Below are positions 48,872 through 57,800 of a DNA stretch of 64,000 nt, piece after piece. The position numbers and the translations under genes were made by a program. Source of the stretch: Candidatus Eiseniibacteriota bacterium (GTDB taxonomy: Bacteria; Eisenbacteria; RBG-16-71-46; CAIMUX01); NCBI GenBank assembly GCA_903844735.1, contig CAIMUX010000131.1, positions 1 to 64,000 on the forward strand, given 5' to 3'. Under the pieces are notes generated by a model. That model had not been told where the DNA came from and did not search any database. It saw only the letters and a program-made list of their open reading frames with translations. Positions within the stretch are counted from its first letter, which is position 1, and each line of letters begins with the position of its first letter.

Positions 48872-49966
48872 ATGGGTCGGCGTGCCTTGCTCGTTTCGCT
48901 GTTCATTCTGCTCGGATTTGTCGCGACGCCCGGGAGCCTGCTCGCCGGCAACTTCACCTTTGAATGCCCGTCCAATCGGTACGTTGCCGTACCTCTCGGG
49001 CAGGAGAAACACGAGTTTCAGACGCCGCTCTCCGCCGTGCCTCCCGGGGATGATTATGTTGATGTGTCCTTCGAGACGCACCTCCCTGACTACTGGTCAG
49101 CCAGTTGGTGCCACAGCGGTTCGTGCTATTTCTCGGATCAGCGGATCCGCCTCGTGTCCGGCGTGGTCGGTCGCCTCGACGTTGACATTTTCCCATCCAC
49201 CGACACCCCTGGGATGGGTTGGGTCGATATCACGATCCGCTCCGTTGCCGATCCTCTCGACGTGACCCGCTGCACGTACACGCTCTATTCCGGGATGCCG
49301 GTTCCCTCGGCCTTCTACACCGTCGACAGCTCGGACAACACGCGGTGGCTGGCTTCAGGCGACTACGCCGAGTTCTTCTCGCCCATCCGGGACAACTTGT
49401 CCGTCGCAGACACCCTCCTCGTCCACATGATCCCAAGCCTACCGGCGGACTGGGGTGCCCAGTTCTGCCGGCTGCCGGGCGGGAGCTGCTTCTTCGACCG
49501 TGGAGAGTTTCCGCTCTGGCCCGGTCGGACCGACAGCCTCTGGATAGAGGTATTCCTCGGAGCCGCGCCGAACACCGGTGGCCTTGACTTCGTCATCCAG
49601 TCGAAGCGGAACCCAAGTATCGCTCAGTACGCTTACTATCAGGTCTTCCTCGGCGACTGGTCCGCCGGAGCGCCACCCGCAACGGTGGATGCCGCGGCGC
49701 GGACCTTCATCGTACCCAATCCCTCGGCCGGGCCGACCTCGATCGTGCTCCAGAGCCCAGCCGGTGGACCGGGCGAGCTGGCGATCTTCAGCGCGGACGG
49801 ACGGGTCGTGCGCTCATTCCCACGACTGAGCCTTGCGGGCGGCATCGTTTCGGTCCGGTGGGACGGCGGGGACGATCGCGGCGAGTCCGTTCCCCCGGGA
49901 ATCTACTATTATCGGCTCCTGGCGGGCGGCGCCTCGCATCGCGGTACCATCGTGCGTACACGCTGA
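48872..49966 (+). CDS. Small secreted protein with FlgD tail
   Basis: A 364-residue exported protein. ATG 48872 has CGGAGG 6 nt upstream and opens a signal peptide (MGRRALLVSLFILLGFVATPGSLLAG). Two similar beta-sandwich modules follow, each with a paired Cys block (ASWCHSGSCYF and AQFCRLPGGSCFF) before a strand of the form R-L-x-S-G/P-L-W-P-G-R. This suggests an internal duplication. From about residue 285 there is a FlgD-type tail: FIVPNPSAGPTSIVLQSP, then GRVVRSFPRL, VPPGIYYYRLLAGG and the end GTIVRTR. Catalytic motifs are absent; a structural or adhesive surface protein is likely. Confidence 0.8.
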   Translation: MGRRALLVSLFILLGFVATPGSLLAGNFTFECPSNRYVAVPLGQEKHEFQTPLSAVPPGDDYVDVSFETHLPDYWSASWCHSGSCYFSDQRIRLVSGVVGRLDVDIFPSTDTPGMGWVDITIRSVADPLDVTRCTYTLYSGMPVPSAFYTVDSSDNTRWLASGDYAEFFSPIRDNLSVADTLLVHMIPSLPADWGAQFCRLPGGSCFFDRGEFPLWPGRTDSLWIEVFLGAAPNTGGLDFVIQSKRNPSIAQYAYYQVFLGDWSAGAPPATVDAAARTFIVPNPSAGPTSIVLQSPAGGPGELAIFSADGRVVRSFPRLSLAGGIVSVRWDGGDDRGESVPPGIYYYRLLAGGASHRGTIVRTR

Positions 49967-50063
49967 GCCGGCTGCTTCGACCCCACGTACAGGGACCCCG
50001 GCCCGCAGCGACGCGCGATGCCGGGCACCGGGCGGGTGATCCGGCGTGCGCCATTGTCGAGCG

Positions 50064-50100
50064 AGTGCCCGCCGCCTTTCGGCCGCGGGCACTTCCTTTA
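50064..50100 (+). terminator. Intrinsic terminator after the FlgD-tailed protein gene
   Basis: AGTGCCCGC-c-GCC, loop TTTC, GGC-c-GCGGGCACT, then TTCCTTTATC. A 12-bp stem with one mismatch, 98 bp after the stop, in the gap before the convergent slipin gene. Confidence 0.7.
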
Positions 50101-50168
50101 TCTTCGCGTCACGAAGGATGGAGAGTAGGGCTCAGAGTCCCCTTCTCTCCCGATTCGGACGGGCTGGG

Positions 50169-50948
50169 CTAGCCTTTCGCCGGCGCTCCCCGATCGGTCC
50201 ACATCTTCAGAATGTCGATCGGGACCGGGAAGATCGTCGTCGAGTTGTTCTCCGTCGCGATCTCGGCCAGGGTCTGCAGGTAACGCAACTGCAGAGCGAT
50301 CGGGTGGACCTCGATGACCTGGGCCGCGTCGGAAAGCTTCTGCGAGGCCTGGAACTCGCCGTCGGCGGCGATGATCTTGGCGCGCCGCTCCCGCTCGGCT
50401 TCCGCTTGTTTCGCCATGGCCCGGCGCATCTCCTCGGGCAGACCGACGTCCTTGACCTGCACGGTGCTCACCTTGATCCCCCACGGATCGGTCTGGCGGT
50501 CGATGATCGTCTGAAGCTGCTGGTTTAGGTGCTCCCTCTCGGAGAGAAGCTGGTCCAGCTCCGCCTCGCCGAGGACGCTGCGCAGCGTGGTCTGCGAAAG
50601 CTGCGAGGTCGCGAACAGGTAGTCTTCGACATCCGTCACCGCCCGGTTCGGATCGACGACGCGGAAGTTGATCACCGCGTTCACCTTCACGCTCACATTG
50701 TCACGGGTGATAATGTCCTGCGGCGGCACATCCATGACATGGGTGCGCAGGCTCACCTTCACCATCTTGTCGATCCCGGGGATGAGGATGATGAGCCCCG
50801 GCCCCTTCAGGCCGATGAGACGGCCAAGGCGGAAGATCACCCCCCGCTCGTATTCCCGCAGCACGCGCAGGGCGCTGGCGAGAAACAGGAAAACAATGAT
50901 AACGATGAAGACAGCGCCGGGAGGAATCCCGGGAATCGCGGACGGCAT
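50169..50948 (-). CDS. Slipin (SPFH/stomatin-like membrane protein)
   Basis: A 259-residue SPFH-domain protein that forms oligomeric membrane microdomain scaffolds. ATG 50948 has AAGGAGG 6 nt upstream. One N-terminal membrane segment ([19 protein letters not shown]) precedes the SPFH core: [60 protein letters not shown] and a C-terminal [18 protein letters not shown]. It lies 34 bp after an nfeD gene; NfeD-slipin pairs are a well known operon in bacteria and archaea and act together in membrane quality control. Confidence 0.93.
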   Translation of the reverse strand: MPSAIPGIPPGAVFIVIIVFLFLASALRVLREYERGVIFRLGRLIGLKGPGLIILIPGIDKMVKVSLRTHVMDVPPQDIITRDNVSVKVNAVINFRVVDPNRAVTDVEDYLFATSQLSQTTLRSVLGEAELDQLLSEREHLNQQLQTIIDRQTDPWGIKVSTVQVKDVGLPEEMRRAMAKQAEAERERRAKIIAADGEFQASQKLSDAAQVIEVHPIALQLRYLQTLAEIATENNSTTIFPVPIDILKMWTDRGAPAKG

Positions 50949-50982
50949 GCAGACCTCCTTGTCGTGTCCCGGAAGACCGGGA

Positions 50983-51366
50983 CTACTCGCGGCCCGGCGG
51001 CACCGGCTCGACCTCGAGCAGAAGCCCCCGGGCACGGACGATGCGTACGCGGCTTCCCCGGGGAACGGGGACCCGCGCGACGGCATTCCAGTATTCGCCG
51101 CGGATATCGACGCGGCCTTCCGGCTGCAGGGCGGTCACAGCCTCGCCAACCTCACCGACCATGCCGTCCAGCCCGCCGAGCGGCGGGCGACCGTGGGCGC
51201 GGACGGCAAGCCAAACCACCACCACAATCAGCGCGACAAACACGACGATGGCCGGAAACGCGATGGCGAGGGAAACCCGGCAGGTCGGGCCGCATCCGAA
51301 CAGGCAGACCGAGCCCAGCACCAGGCTCGTCACGCCGCCGACGGAGAGTATCCCGCAACTCGTCAC
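50983..51366 (-). CDS. nfeD: Short NfeD-like membrane protein
   Basis: A 127-residue NfeD of the short type. Two hydrophobic segments ([20 protein letters not shown] and [20 protein letters not shown]) precede the OB-fold NfeD domain, with [39 protein letters not shown] and [18 protein letters not shown] 51366 has GGAGG 6 nt before it. The serine protease domain and extra helices of long NfeDs are missing; homology starts mid-way through the family, so this is either the short form or a truncated gene. First gene of the nfeD-slipin operon. Confidence 0.8.
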   Translation of the reverse strand: MTSCGILSVGGVTSLVLGSVCLFGCGPTCRVSLAIAFPAIVVFVALIVVVVWLAVRAHGRPPLGGLDGMVGEVGEAVTALQPEGRVDIRGEYWNAVARVPVPRGSRVRIVRARGLLLEVEPVPPGRE

Positions 51367-51513
51367 CTCAACCTCCAACGAGAAGACGCCTGCGGCGCCG
51401 ACCGCGCGGCGAGCTACCCAATCAACCGAACATCTCGGCTGCCAACAGCCTGTGCCGACGAACGGCCGGGCGAATGATTGACGTTCGCGGCCGGTCGCAC
51501 GAGAGACGGTCCA

Positions 51514-51542
51514 ATCATACCGAGCACGGTGCATACTGTCGA
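51514..51542 (-). promoter_or_regulatory. Promoter of the nfeD-slipin operon
   Basis: TCGACA (51537-51542), 17-bp spacer, TATGAT (51514-51519) on the minus strand. The leader to GTG 51366 is about 140 nt. Confidence 0.6.
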
Positions 51543-51790
51543 AGAGGAACGAACGGATCCGGGACGACCCTGCCGGGGCCGAGACCTGACCGGGAGCTGA
51601 GACCTTCGTAGGCCAAGCACTCTGGAAACCAACATCGCAGCCTTCCCGCGCAGAACCGGGGACACCATGGCCCGGAACAGCCTCTGGCACCGTAGTCCTG
51701 ACGGCGATATGCTAGCACGCCTTCGGGAAGACCGGCAACGAACTCCGGGCCGGTTTCGAGAACAGGCCCCGAACCCGGGAGGAGACGGAG

Positions 51791-52546
51791 ATGGAGATTA
51801 ACCTCGATGGGAAGGTGGCGCTGGTCACTGGCGGTTCCCGGGGAATCGGCCGAGCCATCGCCAAGCGTCTGGCCGAGGCCGGGGCGGCCGTGGCCATCAA
51901 CTACGTTCGGCAGGCGACCCGTGCCAATGAGGTCGCGACCGCCATCCGCGAAGCCGGCGGTCGGGCCCTGACCATCCGGGCCAATGTCGCCGATCCCGCG
52001 GACCTGGAGGCAATGTTTTCCGTCCTGCGCGCCGAGTTTGGACGCCTCGACATCCTCATCAGCAATGCGGCCTCCGGCGTCTTGCGTCCAGCCATGGAGC
52101 TGACCCACCGCCACTGGCAGTGGACCATGGACATTAACGCGGGGACCCTGATCCCCCTGTCCCAGCAGGCGGTGGCCATGATGCCGGACGGGGGCTCCAT
52201 CGTCGCCGTCTCCAGCCTGGGCGCCATCCGCGCCATCCCGAACTACACGGCGGTCGGCGCCAGCAAGGCAGCCCTCGAATCGATCGTCCGTCACTTAGCG
52301 CTGGAGTTGGGCCCGCGCGGCATCCGGGTCAACGCCATCTCCGCCGGGGTGGTCGACACCGATGCCCTCAAGCACTTCCCGAATCGTCAGGATCTGATCG
52401 ACGCGGCGGGGCGGCGCACTCCGGCGGGTCGGCTCGTCGAGCCGACGGACGTAGCCGACGCCGTGCTCTTCCTGGTGAGCCCGCTGGCGCTGATGGTCAT
52501 GGGGCACACGCTGCTGGTAGACGGCGGCTACTCCATCATGGGCTGA
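51791..52546 (+). CDS. fabL: Enoyl-ACP reductase III (FabL-type SDR)
   Basis: A 251-residue short-chain dehydrogenase, NADPH-dependent, performing the last reduction step of fatty acid elongation. The Rossmann motif is TGGSRGIGRA. FabL-specific stretches are NAASGVLRPAMELTHRHWQW, NYTAVGASKAALES (catalytic Tyr and Lys) and GVVDTDALKHFPNRQDLIDA with TPAGRLVEP. The ending HTLLVDGGYSIMG is the usual SDR end. The match to Bacillus FabL features is close enough to separate it from other SDRs. Start ATG 51791 behind GGAGACGGAG. A weak promoter (CTGGCA, 18 bp, TATGCT) may lie near 51684-51713. Confidence 0.88.
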   Translation: MEINLDGKVALVTGGSRGIGRAIAKRLAEAGAAVAINYVRQATRANEVATAIREAGGRALTIRANVADPADLEAMFSVLRAEFGRLDILISNAASGVLRPAMELTHRHWQWTMDINAGTLIPLSQQAVAMMPDGGSIVAVSSLGAIRAIPNYTAVGASKAALESIVRHLALELGPRGIRVNAISAGVVDTDALKHFPNRQDLIDAAGRRTPAGRLVEPTDVADAVLFLVSPLALMVMGHTLLVDGGYSIMG

Positions 52547-52702
52547 GTCCGGCAGCGGCATTCGGCCGCATCTGCTTGAGATCGCACCCAATGGAGAAAG
52601 CGACCGGAGATCGGGGCGGTCGAAAAGGCCGGACACTGCCGGTCGCTCCCGGTGAGTCGCATCCACCCGGCGCCTCCCGGTCATATCGAGGTGTCGAGTT
52701 GC

Positions 52703-53908
52703 TCACGACCGAATGTGCAGGATGCGTTTGACCCTCTCGATCTTGTCTCGGTTCAACGCGAACCGGAACGCGCCGCCGATCCGGAGCCGGGCCCAGCGGG
52801 AAAGGGCGGCCGAGTGATCCGACAGGGTGCCGCGACCGATCACCAGGTCGACCCCCCGGCGCTCCGCGTGCGTCAACCGATACTTGTATTCGCCCGAACC
52901 GCGGAGCATGTCCATCTCTTTGAGTCCGTTTTCGATGGCGTGGCGGATTGCAGACATGACCATGAGGGCGCCGGGACCGTATGCACGCAGGCTCGGGTCG
53001 TATCCGAACTGGTATCCCTCGGCGGCGTCGTGCCGGTGGAATCCGAGCGCCGTGGCGAGTTCCGTTGTGCCCGCCCACAGGGCGATCAACATGAGCCTCC
53101 GCGCACGGAAGGCGCGTCGCGAGTGGATCCGATGGAAGCGGCGGAACGCAGGTTCTACGAAAACACCGGCTCTGCCGCGCCTGTTCCAGCTCTGCGCGTG
53201 AAGGTCTTCGAGGCGATCCATGAAGGCGTCGACCTCTCCGATCGACTGCGGCTCTCTAACACACACCTCGCCCAACTGCCGTTCGACCCGGCGAAACCGA
53301 TAGTTGACCTGCTTGCGATCCTCCTTGTCCATGCCGGCCAGATAGGCGTCCCACGATTCGGGGAGCCGCATGAAGGGACAGCGCGTCCGGTGGCGCCATG
53401 ACGGCAGGTACCCGGCAGCCTGTGCCGCTGCCTCCACGTGCTTCCAAGCGGGATGATCTTCAAGCAGATCGCGGAGTTCCACGCGGTCCCAACCGGCCTC
53501 GCGCCGACGCAACTCCTCGACCAGGAGCCTGGCCAGGGCACCCTCGTACCCCGCGGCCACCGGCAAGACAAGGTGGTCCGGGCAAAGCGAGCCATCACCG
53601 AGGAACCGAACGCTGCGAAGGACCGGACCGATGGGCGTTACCTTTTCGTAGGCGATGTGCAACGGCACCAAGCCGACCACAGTGTCGCACGAACGCAGCA
53701 AACCGACCATGAGCCGACTGCCCCGGCCGTAGACACGAAGCCAGGTGCGGATCCAATCCCATCGGAGGAAGGTGCAGTCGACTCCCCACGACGAAAGCAT
53801 CCGGTCCCAGGTCGGGCCCAGACGAAGCATCCCGGGTACCGTGTCGATCCACTCCCAGTGGAGATCAGGCGTGTCGAACCCGGTCGTAGCGCTGGGATGT
53901 CGCTGCAT
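52703..53908 (-). CDS. FemAB/CelD-like GNAT acyltransferase
   Basis: A 401-residue protein with the double-GNAT fold of the Acetyltransf_6 (BcsL/CelD) family. The N-terminal part has a PTWDRMLSSWGVDCTFLRWDW motif; the second domain has YLAGMDKEDRKQVNYRFRR, then SWNRRGRAGVF, AEGYQFGYDPSLRAYGPGAL and EMDMLRGSGEYKYRLT, the conserved LY-G-x-E-x-Y-K end. Homologues act on polysaccharide or peptide acceptors near the envelope. ATG 53908 has GGAG 8 nt upstream; the open frame further upstream is the 70-bp dispersed repeat read through. No neighbours suggest the substrate. Confidence 0.8.
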   Translation of the reverse strand: MQRHPSATTGFDTPDLHWEWIDTVPGMLRLGPTWDRMLSSWGVDCTFLRWDWIRTWLRVYGRGSRLMVGLLRSCDTVVGLVPLHIAYEKVTPIGPVLRSVRFLGDGSLCPDHLVLPVAAGYEGALARLLVEELRRREAGWDRVELRDLLEDHPAWKHVEAAAQAAGYLPSWRHRTRCPFMRLPESWDAYLAGMDKEDRKQVNYRFRRVERQLGEVCVREPQSIGEVDAFMDRLEDLHAQSWNRRGRAGVFVEPAFRRFHRIHSRRAFRARRLMLIALWAGTTELATALGFHRHDAAEGYQFGYDPSLRAYGPGALMVMSAIRHAIENGLKEMDMLRGSGEYKYRLTHAERRGVDLVIGRGTLSDHSAALSRWARLRIGGAFRFALNRDKIERVKRILHIRS

Positions 53909-54139
53909 TCGGGTCTCCGATGGTTGTTTCCGTGTTGCGTTGAAACCTGGTCCCGCACACGGCACGCGCGGGGTAAGAAAGATACGCGCCGGTCCCCTGG
54001 AAAACATGACCAGCCGTCCCAGCGGCAAGGCCCCCCGGTCGGAAAAGTCGGACTCGGCGGAACCCCCCGTACCCCCCCGCCCCTGCGGATCTACAGCCCA
54101 CTCATGATACGCGCGGCGGAAGGAAGGATCAACGCCGCC

Positions 54140-54230
54140 GAGGCATCTTCGACCGGCTCCGAGCGGCCGAATGGCACTATGACCGACCTCGGGAGGCGAA
54201 TGCAAGGTGCTCTCGGGTCACTCGCGGGGT
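54140..54230 (+). repeat. About 70-bp dispersed repeat, copy B
   Basis: Second copy of the repeat at 26190-26280, with the identical 14-mer GGCGAATGCAAGGT at 54195-54208 and a shared TCACTCG end. It lies in the 930-bp gene-free gap 53909-54839. That gap also holds a small hairpin (GGGCGC-TTC-GCGCCC near 54457) and a minus-strand CGAATCTCAG at 54598-54607. No gene is recognised there. Confidence 0.6.
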
Positions 54231-54839
54231 CCGCCGTGCGGGGAAGAGCGAACGCCGTGGCGATCTGGGATGCGTCTCACGGAGGCGGTTCCCCACCCGG
54301 GGAACGACCGATCGGTGGATGGTGCGCATTCCGATCGGTGAATCGGTTGATCGAAGACGGTGAGGATGTCGGACGCACTACCGGTCCGTTTCAGCACCGG
54401 AAGCGTTTCCGCGGCATGTTGCGATCCATGGCTGCGTCACCGTCTCGGACGACCGGGCGCTTCGCGCCCGCAGGTAAGGCGGAGCGTCCGCCAAATCGAG
54501 AAGGAACGTTTGCGGCCACGGACCTGAACAGCTCCGAAGTCAAGGCACTCATAGGCCTCACAAGAGACAGATTCCGTCTGCGAAAGAACGTCCGGCCCTG
54601 AGATTCGCGGTGAGCTTCGGGAGCACAGATCGTGAGCCAAGGGTTCGTCTGCGGCCGGCGTGGTGGCCGCCCTCCTCGCTACCGAAGCGAGGGCGGGGGT
54701 GTTGGGGCGCAACAAACCGGCGGCGCCGCAGTTTCGCGTCTCGGAGGGCGGAGCAGATGGATCGTGCGGGTCCGACGGGATTGGGTCGTGCTAGATTCGC
54801 CTTGGACATCGGAGACGAACCGCACCAAGGAGGATCGGG

Positions 54840-57800
54840 TTGGCCTTGCAGGGATGGCCCAGAGCGAATCGACGCGAAAACCGAACGGGCGACCGTCCAC
54901 CGACGGCGGCGATCCGGCCATTCCTGTGGCTGGCCCTTTCCATCCTTACCGCAAGCCCGGCCCGCGCGTTCTACGGGGACGAAATCATCTCGGGAGAGGT
55001 GGCGCCGCCACCCGCGCCGGCGGCCCGCAGTCTTCGTACACTCTCCCCTGCGTTTCCACAGGGCGGACCGGCGTCGGGGCAGCTTTCGGCCGACCCCGGC
55101 GGGCGGCTCTTTCTCGACCGGAATGTCGCGTCGCACCCGCTGGCCGCCGGCACCCTCTCCCTTCTGGCGACAGAGACGGACAAGACGTGGAGGTCCTCTC
55201 CGCAGTTCGAGATCGTAGTGGTGGCCGAAACCCCGCGTGTGACGTTCACCCGCGGACGCCAGGTCGTGCGCGGACGCCCCGTGCTCGGCTCTTTCCTCAC
55301 GGTGGCCTGGCATGCGTCAGGACGGCCGGCACTTTTGCGCACCGACGCTTTTCCGGGCGCGGACGCGATCTGGCCGGCGGCCGCCTGGCGCTCCGACGAA
55401 GCCGGAGGTACCGCTTTACGCGGTCTCCCCTTCACCGCGGTCGAATGGGAATCAAGCGAAGAAGCGTGGCTGCCGGTCGCCGGTGACGACGGGGAGACTT
55501 CCCTGCTCCCAACCTGGAACCTGCGGTTCCGCACCGAGGGCCCGCCAGGCCGTTGGGAGGCCCGCGTGCACGCCCGCACCGGCGCTCTGGTCTCCCGGCA
55601 CAACCTTCTCGCCTTCGAGTCGGTCGAGGGAACCGTGGAGGCCATGGTCGAGCCGGGCATGCCGGGTGACCCACCGGTCGTCGTCCCCGTGGAAGCCGCG
55701 GCGGTCACGGCCGTGTCAGGGCAGTTCTTCGCCGCGGACACCACGGGGCCCGGCGGCGACTACTCGCTCGTGCTTCCCGGCAATGGGAAGGCACGGGTCA
55801 CCGCGGAGCTGCGTGGCCGGCGTGCCTGGGTACGCAATGCCTCCCAGGGCCTCAGAACGCCGTTGGACACCGCCACAGTGTCGGTACCTGGAAGCGCCAC
55901 TTTCAGTTTTGACGACGGCAATTCCACGCCGGCCCTGCGTGACGCCTACTTTCACCTCGTGCGTGCTCACCGCTTCACCCGGGCGCTCGACCCGGGCCCG
56001 GCACTCGCGCGGCTCGACCGGCCGATGGAGGCGCGCGTGGACGACCCAAGCGGGGGCTGCAACGCCTACTGGAACGGAGCCCGCCTCAACTTCTACGCCG
56101 CGGGCGGAGGTTGTGTCTCGACCGCCCGCATCGCCGATGTCGTCTTTCACGAGTACGGACACGCTGTGACGCAGAACTGCTATGAACCTTGGGATCCGCC
56201 GGGCGACATGAACGAGGCATTCAGCGATTACTTCGCGGCCACACTGACCGATCAACCGCGCATCGGGAACGGCTTCTTCGGACCCGGCTCGTTCCTGCGC
56301 GACGTCGACCGAGACCGGGTTTGGCCGCGCGACGCCAGTCCGAGCATCCACCTGCAGGGGTTGATCCTGGCCGGTGCGCTCTGGGATCTGCGCCGGGATG
56401 CCGGCGCGGCTGTGGCCGACCCGCTCTTTCACTACGCTCGCTATGGGGCCGCCGACTCCTTTGACGACTACCTGCTCGACATCCTGGCTGTGGACGACGA
56501 CGACGACGACATCGGCAACGGCACCCCGCACTTCGACGCTATCGTCCGCGCCTTTCGCGCGCACGGCATCGGCGACTACGCTGTGCACATCACCCACGCC
56601 GCGCTCCCTGATCTGGAGGATCCCGCGCCGGTGATCGAGGCCCGCGCCGTCATCCGGTCGCTCCTGGGGCTCGCCCCTGACTCACTGACGTTCTTCTACG
56701 CCACCGGGGGCACATTCACGCGTGTGGTACCACGGGCCACCGAGGCCTCCCGCGAGTTTATCGCCGAGATCCCGACTCCCGCTCCCGGAACGTCGATCCG
56801 GTATTACTGGACGGCCGCCGACACCGCCGGACACGCCGCGCGACTTCCCGCGCAGGCGCCGGATTCTTGCTTCGTCTTTTTCGTCGGCACTGACACGATA
56901 CCGCCGTCCCTCATTCACGAGCCGCTGGAGGCAGTGACTCGGGACCTGGCTCGCCTCACGCTGCACGCGTCGCTCGCCGACAATTCGCACCGAGTGGGCC
57001 AGGCGTTCGCCGAGGTGCGCTATCACGCGGACGCCACCGTAGTCGGGCCGTTCACCTGGCTGGGCGGAGGCGAATACCGGGCCGAGGTCCCGTTGCCGCC
57101 GTCCGGGGGCGACACCCTCACCTATCGTCTCACGGTCATGGACACGGCGAACAAACCCAATCTCGCGAACTGGCCGACGGCGGGAGAGCACACGGTCCCG
57201 ATCCGCCCGGGACAAACGCTGACGTTTGAGGATGGCCCGAGCGATCTCACCCCCGACGCCGGCTGGGAGTGGGGCGTCCCCGCTTCGCCGATTCTCGCCT
57301 GGAGTGGCACGCGGGCTTGGGCCACTGGATTGGCCGGCGCCTACGCGGACAACGCATCCTGGTCGCTCGCCTGGGGGCCGCTGGACCTGGGCGGCTGGGA
57401 CCGGGGGCGCCTCGAGTTCATGCATCGCTACCGCTCCGAGGATGGATACGACGGCGGTTGCGTAGAATACGCCACGCATCCGGAAGGACCCTGGTTTCCG
57501 CTCGTGCCCACGGGAGGGTATCCCTCGGCCCTGGTGCGGGCTCTCGACGCACCCGGATTCAGCGGCGACTCCGAAGGGTGGAGACGGGAGCGTTTCGCCC
57601 TCGATCGGCTCCTCGGACAGACGGTCTGGATCCGCTTTCGTTTCGAGAGCGATGCCCGGGTGCATGACATGGGGTGGGTGATCGACGATGTCTCGATCAT
57701 CGCGGCGCAGTCCCGGGCCATCCCCGCCTTCCTGCGCGCGGAGGAGTGCGGGCCGGATTGCGTGCAACTACGGTGGTTGCCCCCCCCTGAGGTCGACACC

